Origin: Carcinoscorpius rotundicauda
Lineage: Eukaryota; Arthropoda; Merostomata; Xiphosura; Limulidae
Reading direction: 5' to 3'
NCBI GenBank assembly: GCA_011833715.1
Contig: CM022393.1
Span: forward strand, 82,556,952 to 82,620,951
DNA: 64,000 bases
The notes beneath the pieces were generated by a model. That model searched no databases. It saw only the letters and a program-made list of their open reading frames with translations, and was not told the DNA's origin. The translations under genes were made by a program, and so were the position numbers. Below are positions 14,301 through 26,516 of this stretch, piece after piece; within the stretch, counting starts at the first letter, position 1; every line of letters starts with the position of its first letter.

Positions 14301-17300
14301 GTTTTCAGAAAGGTCTGATGTTAGATCGTAGACTAAAATTACATGTTTATTTGTTTATGGTATTAAGTACAATAGAGTTTAGTCCTAACTAAACTAAAGT
14401 AGAAAAATGTACACAGGTTATAGTATTAACTTATCTCTTTATTGGACATAAGTCATAACTTAACTGATGTTAGGCCTAAGATAAGATAACTTGTAGATTG
14501 TAGTTTCTACAGTTATAAATTATAAATTTTGTAAGTTTTAAAGAAGTAATGTTGCAGTAAAGGTCCTAATTAGACTGTAAATATTTTGCTCGTCTGTACT
14601 TAACTAATAATAAGATGCAAGTTTCTCAGAATAATTTATTGTTATCCATTTTCTTTGTAGAAACAGTTCAACTTGCTTCACTGAATAAGTGAATACATCC
14701 CGTCTTAACTAATGTATAATTTAATGGATCAGATACTTGGGTAATATATATTACATAAATTTGCCATTTTTCAAAACAAAACAAATGCCAGTGACAGGAA
14801 AGAATAAAACTGAAGGAAAAGATTAGCGTACATAGCTTCACGTAACTGGATGTATAGTTTTGTTTTTGTAGGATCTCAGTCCACAATATGCTCCTTAAAT
14901 CTTAAAATTGTGCAGTGGCAGTGTGTTATTGTTAAGGATGAATTAAAATAATGTGCTTTCAGTAAATTTTACTTGAAGTTTTTTTTATTTAATATAATAA
15001 GTGACATCATGCAAGAACAAAATGAAAAACTTGATACTTGTGGTGTAATATTATGAAATATTACTACTAGTAATGAACATGATTTATACAGTAATATTCA
15101 TGTCTGTGCCATTTAATGTAGTCTCTACAAGGACAACAGTGCACTGTGATGATGTAAGAATAATGCAATCTATAAACATTGTGAATGTTTAAATATAGGT
15201 CCGAAACTAGTGCCCTGTATGTACAAATAATCTCACAACTTTGTCAAAAAACAGAACTTGCATAAACTTAAAAATAATTTTATCCATAAATATATGGTCA
15301 AATTAATTCAAAGACTTCAATACTTTTTTACATAGATAAACTTTAGACATAGTTTCAAAGCACATGCGAAATCAACCAGGTCTTGACACATCTCGATCAC
15401 TAGCTTGCCATGGCAGCTAAAAATTTCATCTCGGCACCAAGTATTTTTTTCCATTTTATTTATGTGTGCTAAATAGAACTCGATTGTTTAAAATGTCTCT
15501 GAACTGTTTGAAAGTTTGGAACTATTTTCACATTCTCAGAGTTCAAAATCAAACTTTGTTTCTAAGATTTTAATGGCACTTCATTTCTTTTGGAAACAAA
15601 GTGCTGCAGTTTTATAACTCGCTACGTTTGTGACATTTTTTTATTCTCTCACTTAATTAAACATGTGATTATATGGAACTGAAGACAGTTATTGATATAT
15701 TTCACTCATTGCTGTGAAAGTAATTAAATACACCCCCTCCATTTTTCAGCATAAATGGTGGTGAAGTTAGGTTTGGCACACCAAATAGCCTTTGCTTTTC
15801 ATCACTGTACAGTGTTGTAGTGGTAAGCAGTTGAGAGCTATTCTTAAACAACTTGTTTGGCATAATAATCACAGGCATTATTTTATTTTTTATTCATTGT
15901 AAGAATTCACCAAAGTTATATTTATTCAGCTTACTGTCTTTATGAAATCTGCCTTCCACAGGCATTGGCTAACTTACATAATCCTGCTTAAGATAGTTTG
16001 TTGTCAGTTAATATCCAGTGTTGTAATCTACCCCTTAATTAAGAAACATTCAGCAATGGCCAGAGAGAAGATGCAAAGCAGACTCAACCAACATATTTCT
16101 TTGTTGTTCCATTGCTAAAGAAAAATGGTGTCTTTTAGGCCATTAGTGAAATAAAGATGTTGAAGAAATGAAAGTTTCAACAGAAATGGTTGAATGGACT
16201 GATGTGGCTTAAATTTAATCACAACACAGGTGCTGCTCATTGTGAGACGTGCGTCTTTGCCATTTGTGTATCAGACGTCAGTTCAATAGCAGTGAAAATG
16301 TTTGTACTTGGCCCTTCAAGCTGGAAATTTTCAACATCAGAAACATATTCCATTATATAAAACATTGACACTTTTAGAATCTACCTCTTTGACAGCAAGT
16401 GTGTAGGAGATTAAAAAAAGAAAAATTTTTGTAATTATAGGTGGTTTGTTAATATTGGTAGATAAGTTAGGGGTTGAAGTAAGGAGTCAGATTTATGTTA
16501 TTGTTGGGAAAGAAAGTTCATGAATGAAATGCACTGAATATTTAAATAAAATTCTAACAGTGAGATGTTTGGGGGTTTAGTTCCATGAATGTCATTAAAA
16601 GGAAAGTTATATAATCAATGGAAGTATTTGAATGACTTGATGTTTATCAGCATGAATCAAGCCATCACTGGAGTTTTCTTTAGGAGTGTGGTAAGAAGTA
16701 TTTTAATTCTAAAACCTGGAGATATGTGCGCAGTCACAAAAACTCCTTTTAAGAAACAGATGGAGTTAATTATTAAGTGTTGTGATAAAATAAAAGTTCA
16801 CATATTGAGTTTAATTTGTTATACAATAGTTTAATAATAATTTTTATTAGTGTAAAACTGTATATGTCCCGAGTTGCATTCAGTGTATGTTAACTTCTAA
16901 TACAGCATTGGTGAGTTATCTCAAAAGTCTGAGTCAGTTTTTTTTTTTAATTATAAGATATACAAGAGTAAATTTTTATTTCTTGTTTTTAACCTACATG
17001 CAGTTTTAATTACTGATATCAGAGTAATTTAGTCCAACAATCATATACCCTGAAGTAATACTACCTTAAACAAGTTTTCTGTAAAATTCTAATAAATATG
17101 AAAACATGGTTTTAGGCCTACCAACTCATTTAATAATGTATGTTTCTTTTTTAAATAAAGATGTCGTGCAAGTATTATCTACATTTTTGTGAAGCTTGCT
17201 GTGTTAATAGAAATGTTACATTAAAGTTGTTTTCGCGTTATCGTTACCAACCTTGATTATCAGTTACTAACACACACATCAAGTCTCCCTCTATGACCAA

Positions 17301-17762
17301 AGCATCTTAGGCCTATCATTAAACACTACATAAGACAATGAGTCTTGTGTAAAGTAACTTAACAGTTACAGGTTCGAGATGTTTCTTGTATGTTATAAAT
17401 TTACAGAATGGGTATTTTAATATACTGGCAGTGTTTTATCAGTTTTTGATTTTCTGTTGAAGTGATTATTGCAGTTTAAAAAAACGTTTAATGTTTTCTA
17501 TTCTAATTATATCACAGTATATTTTTGTGTTAATAACAGGTTCTCCACAGACAGACGAGAGCTCCCAGTGTTATGGCATCAGTGCTTGTTAACCTTTGTT
17601 CAAAGATATAAAGAAGATATATCGAGTGAACAGCGTGACGCACTTCACGACTTGCTACGCGTACACTCTCATCCTAAGATATCTCCAGAAATCAGAAGAG
17701 AGCTGCAGAACTCAAAGTGTAGTAAACCTGAAATGGAAACGAGCGACAGTGGCAAACTGTAA
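2351..17762 (+). CDS. BYSL: Bystin, 40S ribosome-assembly factor (9 exons)
   Basis: Exons by my splice reading: 2351-2485, 3378-3469, 4992-5106, 5838-5970, 6696-6936, 7516-7594, 8202-8267, 12856-13064, 17540-17762. All junctions are GT..AG and phases agree throughout, giving 430 residues; human bystin is about 437. Residues 1-115 are basic then acidic and low-complexity; the conserved bystin domain runs from about residue 120 to 420. Recognisable motifs are RRTLADII (exon 4), GKLPKAFKIIPAL and WTAAAMYQATRIFASNLKE (exon 5), LNFHLYQ (exon 6), GTCTLREA and LLDKKYALPYRV (exon 8) and RRELPVLWHQCLLT (exon 9). Known role of the family: nucleolar and cytoplasmic maturation of the pre-40S subunit with ENP1 and associated factors. 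The ATG at 2351 is chosen because an in-frame TAA lies about 33 nt upstream and the N-terminus fits. A 5' untranslated exon cannot be excluded. The gene looks intact. Confidence 0.95.
4313..4433. repeat. Fold-back repeat in bystin intron 2
   Basis: Two ~55-bp arms around a 12-nt loop: ttttatgtagaggagcgaaa at the left is mirrored by cactcctctacataaaa at the right, and tcaaatttctttggtcat by atgaccgaagaaatttga. The right arm has the pattern GACC-gaagaa-..-GAAACG shared with the repeat at 39223. Confidence 0.85.
6242..6510 (+). mobile_element. SINE-A copy in bystin intron 4
   Basis: Head tggccaggtggttaaggc, B-box gtgctcaaatccccat, central domain and short tail. Confidence 0.92.
8268..12855. other. 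Bystin intron 7: content
   Basis: 4.6 kb of AT-rich intron. Apart from the 38-bp minisatellite at 10012-11053 I see no coding or named element. Confidence 0.7.
10012..11053. repeat. 38-bp minisatellite in bystin intron 7
   Basis: About 27 copies of a 38-bp unit (tggtacagtgtcgtctgttc, then tctcgaacaccgtgtg). Variants are grouped in blocks: units with cttgaac, then ctcgaac (about 10207-10570), then cttgaac, then cttcaac with cgtatg (about 10750-10920), then mixed. One unit near 10400 carries a short insertion. The unit lacks stops in several frames, which creates long artefactual reading frames on both strands. Confidence 0.97.
13081..13215 (+). pseudogene. Decayed tandem copies of bystin exon 8 end
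   Basis: Directly after exon 8, the last ~75 nt of that exon plus its splice donor reappear at about 13087-13160. In this copy the tyrosine codon of DKKYALP has become a stop (aagtag), so including it would truncate bystin. A third, shorter piece (about 13171-13210) repeats the GASSIFLRTLL-coding part, also diverged. The copies are collinear with exon 8 and adjacent to it, which indicates local tandem duplication rather than retroposition. They should be read as intron. Confidence 0.8.
13216..17539. other. Bystin intron 8: content
   Basis: 4.3 kb of AT-rich sequence after the exon-8 relics. No SINE, exon or repeat recognised. Confidence 0.65.
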
Positions 17763-17870
17763 AAGACTGGAATTAAAACAAAACTACACAGTGAACAGTT
17801 TTTTAACTACTCTGTTTATAAGTGGTTGTTTTGATGTCATATGAACCACCTTTGTAAAATCTATAACCAT

Positions 17871-17876
17871 TTTATT
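17871..17876 (-). terminator. IF1 poly(A) signal
   Basis: TTTATT on the plus strand is AATAAA on the minus strand, about 240 nt after the IF1 stop. I see no canonical signal closer to the stop, so the IF1 3' UTR probably overlaps that of bystin. Confidence 0.45.
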
Positions 17877-17995
17877 CTGCTATCAAAAATAGATTTTCAC
17901 AAACAATTCATTGTTTGTGGATGAAGGAACATCACTAAGGTATTGAGTAACAAACATTGTCAACCATCTTTCTAACAGTTTCATTAAAATGTTCT

Positions 17996-18001
17996 AATAA
18001 A
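17996..18001 (+). terminator. Bystin poly(A) signal
   Basis: AATAAA 234 nt after the bystin stop codon. It is the only canonical signal between that stop and the IF1 stop on the opposite strand. Confidence 0.55.
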
Positions 18002-18114
18002 CATGTTTCTTCTTACTGTTGTACATAAATAGTATCTGCTTAAGAATTACCAAACTTAGTTTGTGAATTATCTTGTTTGCCAAGAATCTAATATCTGTTA
18101 AAGGGTGCACACTG

Positions 18115-21100
18115 TTAATCTTCTTGTCTTCCATGGTTGTCAAGTTCCTCAATCCGTTTCTTGTGTCGTTCTATTTCTTGCTGATGCTGTCGGATGATTT
18201 TCTTGTGATGTTCTATTTCCTCATCTAAATGTATCTTCAGCTCATTAAGCTGTTTCTGTTGCTGTTTTCACACAGGAAAAAGAAAAAAGTTTAATGTGAA
18301 AAGAGTTAAAGGTCCTTACACTAACTCACAAACTGACTCAATAAATCTAGGAAATCAAAATCGCCTTGTCCGATACCAAGGTTCTTTGTAATAGGTTTGA
18401 TTTAAAATATATATTTAGATAATTACGTTAAGAATGTGGAATCTATTATAAATATAGTTACACTATTTCATGTTTAATTTAGCTACTTATGTATTAAAAT
18501 ACACATTTTTAATAAACAGATTCAAAGTAATATGTGAAGGATAAGTTTAGCAAATGGTTTAATATTCACTGACATTGATTTCTCTTTGTCAAGTCATCAC
18601 AAAGTTATTAAACTTCATAGCATTAATACTTTGCACATAATTGCTCTCTGTTAAATATATTTTATTCAGCAATTTCTGTGCAGTAAACCTGGAGTTTCAT
18701 TTTAAAATGTATTTATTATATACTTTTTTAGAACCAACTTTTTCCCATGTATATTGTTGGAAGTCAATTAATTGTAATGGTCCCTTGTACAGAAGGAATC
18801 TTCCGACACGTGCATAAAAATGTCAAACGTTTTGCAAAACCACAAAAATACTAGACAAGGTCACAAAACTTTTCTGTCCATGCTAACTCCTGTGCTATAT
18901 TATTTACCTCATGCACAAAATTAGAAACTACTAAACCAAGTGAAATCTATAAATAAAATTTTTCGTACTACTTTTCTGAAGTACTGCTCTTCCCGAGCTG
19001 CCTCCATCTTTCCAAAACTTCCTCCAGCTTCCCTACATAAATAAGTTTATTGTTAATTAAAGCTCAAATAGCAGACTCTTAGTTATTGTCCTAAAAGTCA
19101 GTCTTCTGTGTATTTTAGACATTCAAGTTGATAAATAATTGTCTAGGATCTTGCTTACCTTAATGCCAGCTTGGACTTAACCCAGCTACTATCAAATCAA
19201 AATTGGGCCGAGCTAAAATTATGTATTGCCTGCTATATGACCTTAAATAATGTGGTTTTTGCACATTCTGTGGAATTAATGTGCAGGTTTCTATATACTG
19301 GAGTTTCACTCTTAACCCCAAAAATACTCAGTTGAAATCACAGTAATCTTTTAATGTTTACTGCTTTATTAAATGAAGCTAAATATTATTCTTGATTTCA
19401 ACTTATTTATTAAACATACTGTATCTGTACAGCAGTATTCTTGTTGGTAGTGGTGGATTTTTGCATCTTCCTATTTCAGCATTTGTATCTAATATGCAAT
19501 ATCTCTTGTCCTCGATTTTAACATTTTCATGTGTATGAGATTTGATACAGACTATTCAAATTGCTGCAGTATATTTGGACACTAATAACCAGTTTGAAAA
19601 GATACTTTAAAACCTCACTTCTAAAGTCCCTAACTTGAGAAAAGCTGTACCACTTAAAATTGTTCCAGTTTATTAAGAGGATTCACATATATACTGCCTA
19701 CTCCAGACAGAATGCTACTTCATTAAATAAAAAAAACACGAAATGAAGAATTAAAGATGACTATTAGAGTTCAGCAGGTCTCTTTTGCAATATTTAAAGC
19801 ATATGTAAATATAATATTTACAGAACCTGAAATGTGGGATTGCACCCTACTCGTGCTGAGGAATGTGAATGAAGATGTCCCTCGTACAAAGTAAAAGTTA
19901 TATCTACCAACTAGTAGGGCCAAATGATAGTGTTAACTTCCTGACCTTCAAGCCATCGTTTTGTGATCCAAATCTAAATGGTCAAGAACTCTACGTTGTA
20001 TGAAAACATCTTGTCTAGTAATCTGGTCACTGGATAGACAGGTAGAAGGCAGTGAATATCTTCTCGCATAAGTATTAACTGTCCAGCTACCCATATGGAA
20101 TGCCATAAAAATATCAGTTTTGTCATGTCTTGCAGTTGCTTCAATCAATATTTCTAGGTGGATGGTATATCAAGCCCAGATGTATCTACTATCCAACAAT
20201 TGTGCAAATTTGGATTTGGAAACTTTACACTACCTTAAGATACAAAAGAAGCACGATACCCACTACTATCAGCATGTGATATTGTCTGGATTGGTGAGCA
20301 GATTCCATCTTACTTAACTGTTACTGACCTTTGGATGCCCAACTTCTTTTCTAACTAGAGTGAAATTCTATCATCTTCACTGTAGGCAACAGTACTGTAG
20401 GTGTCTTAGTGGTTTTTTGCTGACATAGATCATCTTCATATTGTCCAAACATGTGTCCTCATAACAACATGGCTGATTTCCAGAATCCTTTCATTTATGG
20501 CATATATTTATTTTTAATCTGTGTTCTTTTTCACAACTACACTTTTCTTTGGATTATTGTCATATAACATGGAGATGGTCAGTTTGTATTTTCAAAGTGT
20601 ATATTTATTTACTGGAAGGCTGCTTGTGTATGTATAAACATTAGCATCAGCCGTTCTATGAAAAATGAGCGAGAAATGACATTACTGAAATGGAGCACAC
20701 ATTTTCCATATTCAAATTTTAGTTAACTTTTAATTATAGATGCTTATCTCATGGTTTTGTTTACTCCATGAAATACAATTTAATTTTAGTTTAAATACAA
20801 AGTTATACAATGAACTATCTATGATCTGTCCACCAGTTTCTAGCACTAGAAGTCCACAGACATACAACCGTGCCATAAAGGGGTTTACTAAATGAAATTC
20901 AAATATGATGTTGATACTGACTAAGTACACACTACATACAAGAGAACATCATATATTAAATGGTATATGTTACTATTCACATTGTGAGCAATACAATGGT
21001 GAGTTATGAAAATACAGTTAATAGATTATTTCATTTAAAAACTATGATCAAATAAGTTAGTGTAAAAAGAAGTGTTAGTCAATTGTGAACTGTAGCACAT

Positions 21101-24100
21101 ATTTTACACAGAAATGATATTCCACATTAATTTTATTTTATATAAAGCCTTTAAAAATCACATCATAGATTTGAGTATTAGCTTTTCATCACATGAACTT
21201 ATTTTCTCATACACAAGTTTCTCCACTGGTCTTGAGGTGATGTATGAATAATTACATATAATGCGAATATAAAGTCATATGTACAGTTTACAGAGTGAAC
21301 CATTAAGACAGGTGCAAAGTATTTTCCATACAACTGAAAGGGGGTCACAAGGAGCACGCATTGCACATGAAGCCTCTTCCCAGTGAATCACCTAAACCTC
21401 TTGTAGAACCATACTTATATTGAGGAATATTTGTTGGGTTGTGGCTAAAAAAAAACTGCAGCTACACAAAGCACCATAACTTGCAGTTAGCTGGATGTGG
21501 TCAGAAACATGCAGGGGCCCAGGCAAGATGAAAGTGGCAACTGAAACCTGAACCTCACTGAGAGTGTATAAGAAGTGGCTCAGTCTTGTGTTGCTCCTGC
21601 AACAAAGAACCCAAAGTACTACCACAGTATTGTAGTGATTTGGATGGTACAGTATAATCAGTATAACCTGTTGTTTATAACTTAACATTGTTTAGCACTA
21701 TCCACTGCTTGCAACAAAATAACAGTTATGTCTTCCATCCAGTGATTGTACATCAACCTAATCTTCAAATAAGTACACAATGCTACTTCCAAAAACAAAG
21801 TAATACACTTTCCACCATTCTTTCTGCTTGTCCCTTTTAACCATATATTACACAGTTCATCCAACACATTCTTCCAAATATGCATACTGACAAACTAACT
21901 ATACCCACTCTGTAGAACCTGCCAGGTGTCTCAATATTTTTAAAATACAGTATGACAAGATACCAAAATAATGGTTCCACATGTTGCTAAGATACACTGT
22001 GAAATCGATTTGGAAGACCCATTGTCAAAGAATCAGTAAGATACCTTTATATTAGATTATTCAACAAGATTACTGGACTTTCCTCCACAATAGTAATCAG
22101 GCAAATCAGAACTTTTTACATAACCAGTTCAATTATTTTGTAAGAAAATGTGAAGCTAGAAAAAAACAAACTCTCAGAAATGGTATTAATTTCAGTCAGG
22201 TTTTAGTCTTGGAATACTTGTACAACTTGCATCCTAAAACACAGTGGACTAATATATATATAAATCTGATGATAACATAAAGGAGTTGTGTTTTATGATC
22301 TATAATAAAACAGATACAGTCCTGTTATTTCATATAAATTAAATTTTCTTTAGTCCTAGTATTCCTAGATTATATTTTAAAAAATAAAACTTTTAATAAA
22401 AAAATATCCAAATAAGAAACACTGTGGGTGTGTAAATAATACTGTAGTAAAATTATATGAACACTTAAGAGTATTAAAACAAACTTACTATATGAACACT
22501 TAAGAGTATTAAAACAAACTTACCTCACTGCTCCACCAGTTCCACCTCCCTAAAACAAAAACAAGCAAAGAAATTTCCAAATTATTAGAGATTAAAGGCT
22601 AAGACAACACTTCAAGCCCAATATAATCAACAAAGGTAACCAGTAAAATATCTGATGATTATAATAAAAAAAATAATGGACATCAGAAAAAAAAATATAT
22701 ATTTAATAAATAATTAACTGACAAGAGCACACAATGACCGATAACCACGTAATGAATTGATAATGAAGTAAATACACGACGTGGCTTCCAGTTGGTCCTT
22801 CAAGAAAAATGTAGATTCAAAAGTCCAAGGTTTGAGTATGTTTTAGATAAGGTTAGCTAAAAAACAGTCAAAAATATTACCTTTTTAACAATTACAAAAA
22901 TTGTTTTACTTTCTGTATTAGAGGGTGTTTGGAAAGTCTCTGTGCAGTTTTGTCTGTTAAAAAATATATAAGTGCACAGTGACTTTCCGAACACCCTGTA
23001 GTATGGTACCTTTCACTAACTTTAGCTTGATTACACATGTAAAAGAAAGAAAGACTACAAGCATTAATGTTTGTAAAGGCTGAAGAAAAACATAACAGAG
23101 TGAACCATTTGCTTACTAATGACTCAAAAATAATTTGAGGTTATCAAAATGTGGATAAGACAAGTGCACCTTCACGAGCTAGAGAAAATCCTAAACTTGT
23201 TTGTATGTCTCCCAGAAATATTTAGGTTTATTATGATACCTATTTTCTTTACAAATTACTAGGTGACATAATGCCATCCCCTATGTGTATCATATATGTT
23301 TCTATAATACATCAAGATATTTTTCTCCCTTTTTAATGTATCAAATTAAGTACATTAAATAAGTAAATAACATCTGGATATGTTGAATAAAAAAAACTTA
23401 AATTTTTTAAACTTGTTTGACCTGGATGAAATTATGAGTTAAAAGCATCGAAAATTCGACTTGTTTCCACACAATCTGCTTTTTGAAGCTTCACAATCAA
23501 ACATAACGTTTGCTGTGTAATACAACCATCATTTTACATAAATCTTCGCACGTGATGGATATATTTACTACTTCGTTCAACCAAAAACTTATTTCGTACT
23601 TACTAGTATGTTTAAAGAGATAAATGCTACAAATTTTAACGTTTATTTATTTTTCTCACCTTTCCAGCACCAGTTCCCCATTCCCCACTGATGCTACTAC
23701 TCATGTGCCTAAATTAATGAAAAAAAATGGTACAATTAATCTTACTTTAGTGACAGTTAACACCAAAAATAAAATTTGTATGTTTAGTTTGGTAGGAAAC
23801 ATGTAAACTTATCTGCAAATTATTACAAAATATTATATTAATTACATTGGACTAATATGCAAATCGCAACTGTTTATTCCTAAAGTCTGATCGTCAGGTT
23901 GTGCATATGCCAAATAAACACAGCAATACTCTTTACAGGAAAGTTTTAAAGTTAAAACCAAAGAACCAATAAGTCGAAGCGTTAGTGTTTAATGCGTTAT
24001 CCCGACCTTCATACGTACTTTGTACTTCAAATACAACAATGAAATGTTTATAAATAATTTGAGTTATAATTCGTCTCATATCACTTTGTATCGACTGCAA

Positions 24101-24385
24101 GGTCAAAAGTACAACCAATTTAATAACAACAAAACGATTACGGTACGAAACTTACCATCAGCATCCATATATATCGCTGAAATATTAACTAATCAAGAGG
24201 TAAAACTTGAGAGATGAACTTTGAACTCATGATATTGAGTGTATAATTATCAGAAATACTACAACATGTGGTTCATAATGTCTGATTCTACTTCCAAACT
24301 AACAACAATACATGAAAATAAAACTTTACCTCACAATAGAAAGCATGCGGCTAAAATCAGAGATCAAATTCAATTTCAACGCCAT
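18115..24385 (-). CDS. ATP5IF1: Mitochondrial F1-ATPase inhibitor IF1 (5 exons)
   Basis: Exons in transcript order: 24385-24330, 23708-23660, 22549-22524, 19032-18972, 18261-18115; phases agree and give 112 residues (human precursor 106). Residues 1-26 form a basic, hydrophobic mitochondrial presequence. A Gly-rich linker follows, then the inhibitory segment (REAGGSFGKMEAAREEQYF, about 44-62), then a charged helix of repeated (E)IEHHKK and EIERHKK patterns (65-107), the antiparallel coiled coil of IF1. Known role: it binds the catalytic interface of matrix F1-ATPase and blocks ATP hydrolysis when the proton gradient collapses. The ATG is supported by an in-frame TGA 36 nt upstream. Exon 4 has two possible donors 3 nt apart; the downstream one adds a valine and restores the helix length seen in mammals. 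The residue matching bovine His49 is leucine here. Every exon is under 150 nt. Confidence 0.92.
19033..22523. other. IF1 intron 3: content
   Basis: 3.5 kb, AT-rich. Only the 35-bp duplication at its 5' splice site (22455-22523) stands out; no coding signal is recognised. Confidence 0.65.
22455..22523. repeat. 35-bp direct duplication at an IF1 splice donor
   Basis: The unit atatgaacacttaagagtat plus taaaacaaacttac occurs twice in a row. The right copy ends with the GT donor of IF1 exon 3 (ac at 22522-22523), so a second potential donor-like sequence sits 34-35 nt further into the intron. Confidence 0.85.
22921..22998. mobile_element. 78-bp mariner-type MITE in IF1 intron 2
   Basis: Near-palindromic: gagggtgtttggaaagtc at the left is mirrored by gactttccgaacaccctg at the right, with ctgtgca and tgcacag inside. 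It is flanked by TA on both sides (22919-22920 and 22999-23000), the target duplication of Tc1/mariner elements. It has no coding capacity. Confidence 0.8.
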
Positions 24386-24880
24386 GACTACTGGTATCGT
24401 ATATTCAATAGCAGCTTTTCATTCAAGGACACGTGCAATCAATAAGGTCAAAACCTATAGACCCGATTAAACGTGTACAAAAATAAACATATATTTTTTT
24501 TGTAATTTGTAATACCCAGTTGAATTTTTTTATTTTTTATTCTTTTCAGGATATTTTACCCGTACGATATTTGATTTTCAAATAATTTAATATGTTTTCG
24601 CTGTAAAACAGTATTTACACGTAAATCTAATGTTTACGAGTTAACTTTGTAAAAAAAAAAATGCTTAAGGTGCAGTGTATATTTTTATTATTATTTTAAA
24701 ATTTATTCTTAAAAGAGAATTACTATTTGACTCAATTTAAATATTTAACATATTACCAGTTAATTTGATGCTAATTAACAATTAGTCCTGACAATTCTTT
24801 AACTGTTGTAAGGTTGCAAAACTAGAAATACATTATTAGGAAATAAACTGATTAATAATTAGTAATAATTCTAACAAAGG

Positions 24881-25149
24881 TTTTGTGTGTTTTTTGAATT
24901 TCGCGCAAAGCTACATGACGGTTATCCGTCCCTAATTTAGCAATGTAAGACTAGAAGGAAGGCAGCTAGTCATTCATCACCACCCACCGCCAACTCTTGG
25001 GCTACTCTTTTTCCAACAAATAGTGGAATTGACCCTAACATTATAACGCCCCCAAGGTGGAAAGGGCGAGCATATTTGGTATGAGGGATTCGAATTTAAA
25101 ACCATCAGATTGAGACGCAAGTGCCCTAACCACCTGGCCATGCCGGGCC
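24881..25149 (-). mobile_element. SINE-A copy, just upstream of IF1
   Basis: Full-length reversed copy, starting about 500 bp upstream of the IF1 start codon. Confidence 0.92.
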
Positions 25150-25441
25150 TTCTGACAAAGGATTACATATCTAGTGTTGCCAGACTAGATGTTTATTGGA
25201 TATTAGGTGCAATTCTATAATCTTGTTGGTTAAATTTCGCTTATGTTTTATGGTGCTTTGCGATGTTTTTTCTGATTCTTATAGATACATCACTGACATC
25301 TGGATATTTCAAGGCCTTTCACATAATTTAGTAGAAAACTGTCATTCTTGCAAAAATACCAAAAATCTTATATTGTTTTCTATTCGCAATCATAATGAGT
25401 ATTTCTCTTAAAAAAATACATGAAGACATACTAAATATTAC

Positions 25442-25722
25442 TTGTTTGTTTGTTTGTTTTGGAAATTCGCACAAAGCTACTCGAGGGCTATCTGTGCTAG
25501 CCGTCCCTAATTTTGCAGTGTAAGACTAGAGGGAAGGCAGCTAGTCATCACCACCCACCGCCAACTCTTGGGCTACTCTTTTACTAACGAATAGTGGGAT
25601 TGACCGTCACTTTATACACCCCCACGGCTGGGAGGGCGAGCATGTTTAGCGCGACGCGGGCAAGAACCCGCGACCCTCGGATTACGAGTGGACGCGTTAA
25701 CGCGCTCGGCCGTGCCAGGCCC
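25442..25722 (-). mobile_element. SINE-A copy
   Basis: Full-length reversed copy with a (tttg)n tail complement at 25442. Confidence 0.92.
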
Positions 25723-26320
25723 TAAATATTACTAAAACAATGGAAAAGATTTTTCAAAACAATATTTGAATAGCATGGTACTCATTAATACTATTAAAAC
25801 TACAGCTTATGTTTATAATCACAATCAAAAAGTGAAAGACAGATTTTTACAAATTGTACTAACTTTCCTGCGATTTCCATACAATTCACACAATAATAAC
25901 TTTTTACTACAAGGGCTAACTTTTACCTATGGTTCTGAGAAATATATCCCTGTGTGGCAATACTATTTGCGACACGTTGTTTAAATAAAAGACAAATTTC
26001 AGAGACTAAATACAACGTCTCTTGGTTACAATTAGACCAACAAATTCCCAGAGCAGCACTCGTTACTCACGTGATAGTTATTTTCATTACAACATAGGTA
26101 GAAACGTAGCGTACGTACCATTTGAACAACGACTGAAAAACACTGCTATCGACAAACCTGCTTAATGTGTCACATTAAGTAATGCTCAGCATTATCTACC
26201 ACGAGTTATGTAAAACTGCACATACTCAGAACTTGGAATAAATTCAAATTAAACTTTGTAACACTGCAGGAAAAAAAATACAAGTGTCATATTAATGCAC
26301 CACACGTTTTGTCTTTCTTT

Positions 26321-26455
26321 TGCCCCCAGTGGCTCAGCGGTATGTCTGCGGACTTACACGCTAAAATCCGGGTTTCGATACCCGTGGTGGGCAGAGCACA
26401 GATAGCCCATTGTGTAGCTTTGTGCTTAATTCAAAACAAACAAACAAACAAACAA
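26321..26455 (+). mobile_element. SINE-B copy
   Basis: Type copy: head cccagtggctcagcggtatg, B-box gggtttcgatacccg, tail cttaattcaaaacaaac. The target duplication gtctttcttt is at 26311-26320 and 26456-26465. Confidence 0.95.
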
Positions 26456-26516
26456 GTCTTTCTTTATGTTGACAATTAACTTTAATTGATAGACGACTGC
26501 TAATCTTAACTTTTAA

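Noticed and set aside
24155..24180. Alternative IF1 exon ATGGATGCTGATG with a gtaagt donor
   Set aside because: Spliced to exon 2 it hits a stop after six codons; the 24330-24385 exon gives an intact protein with a targeting sequence.
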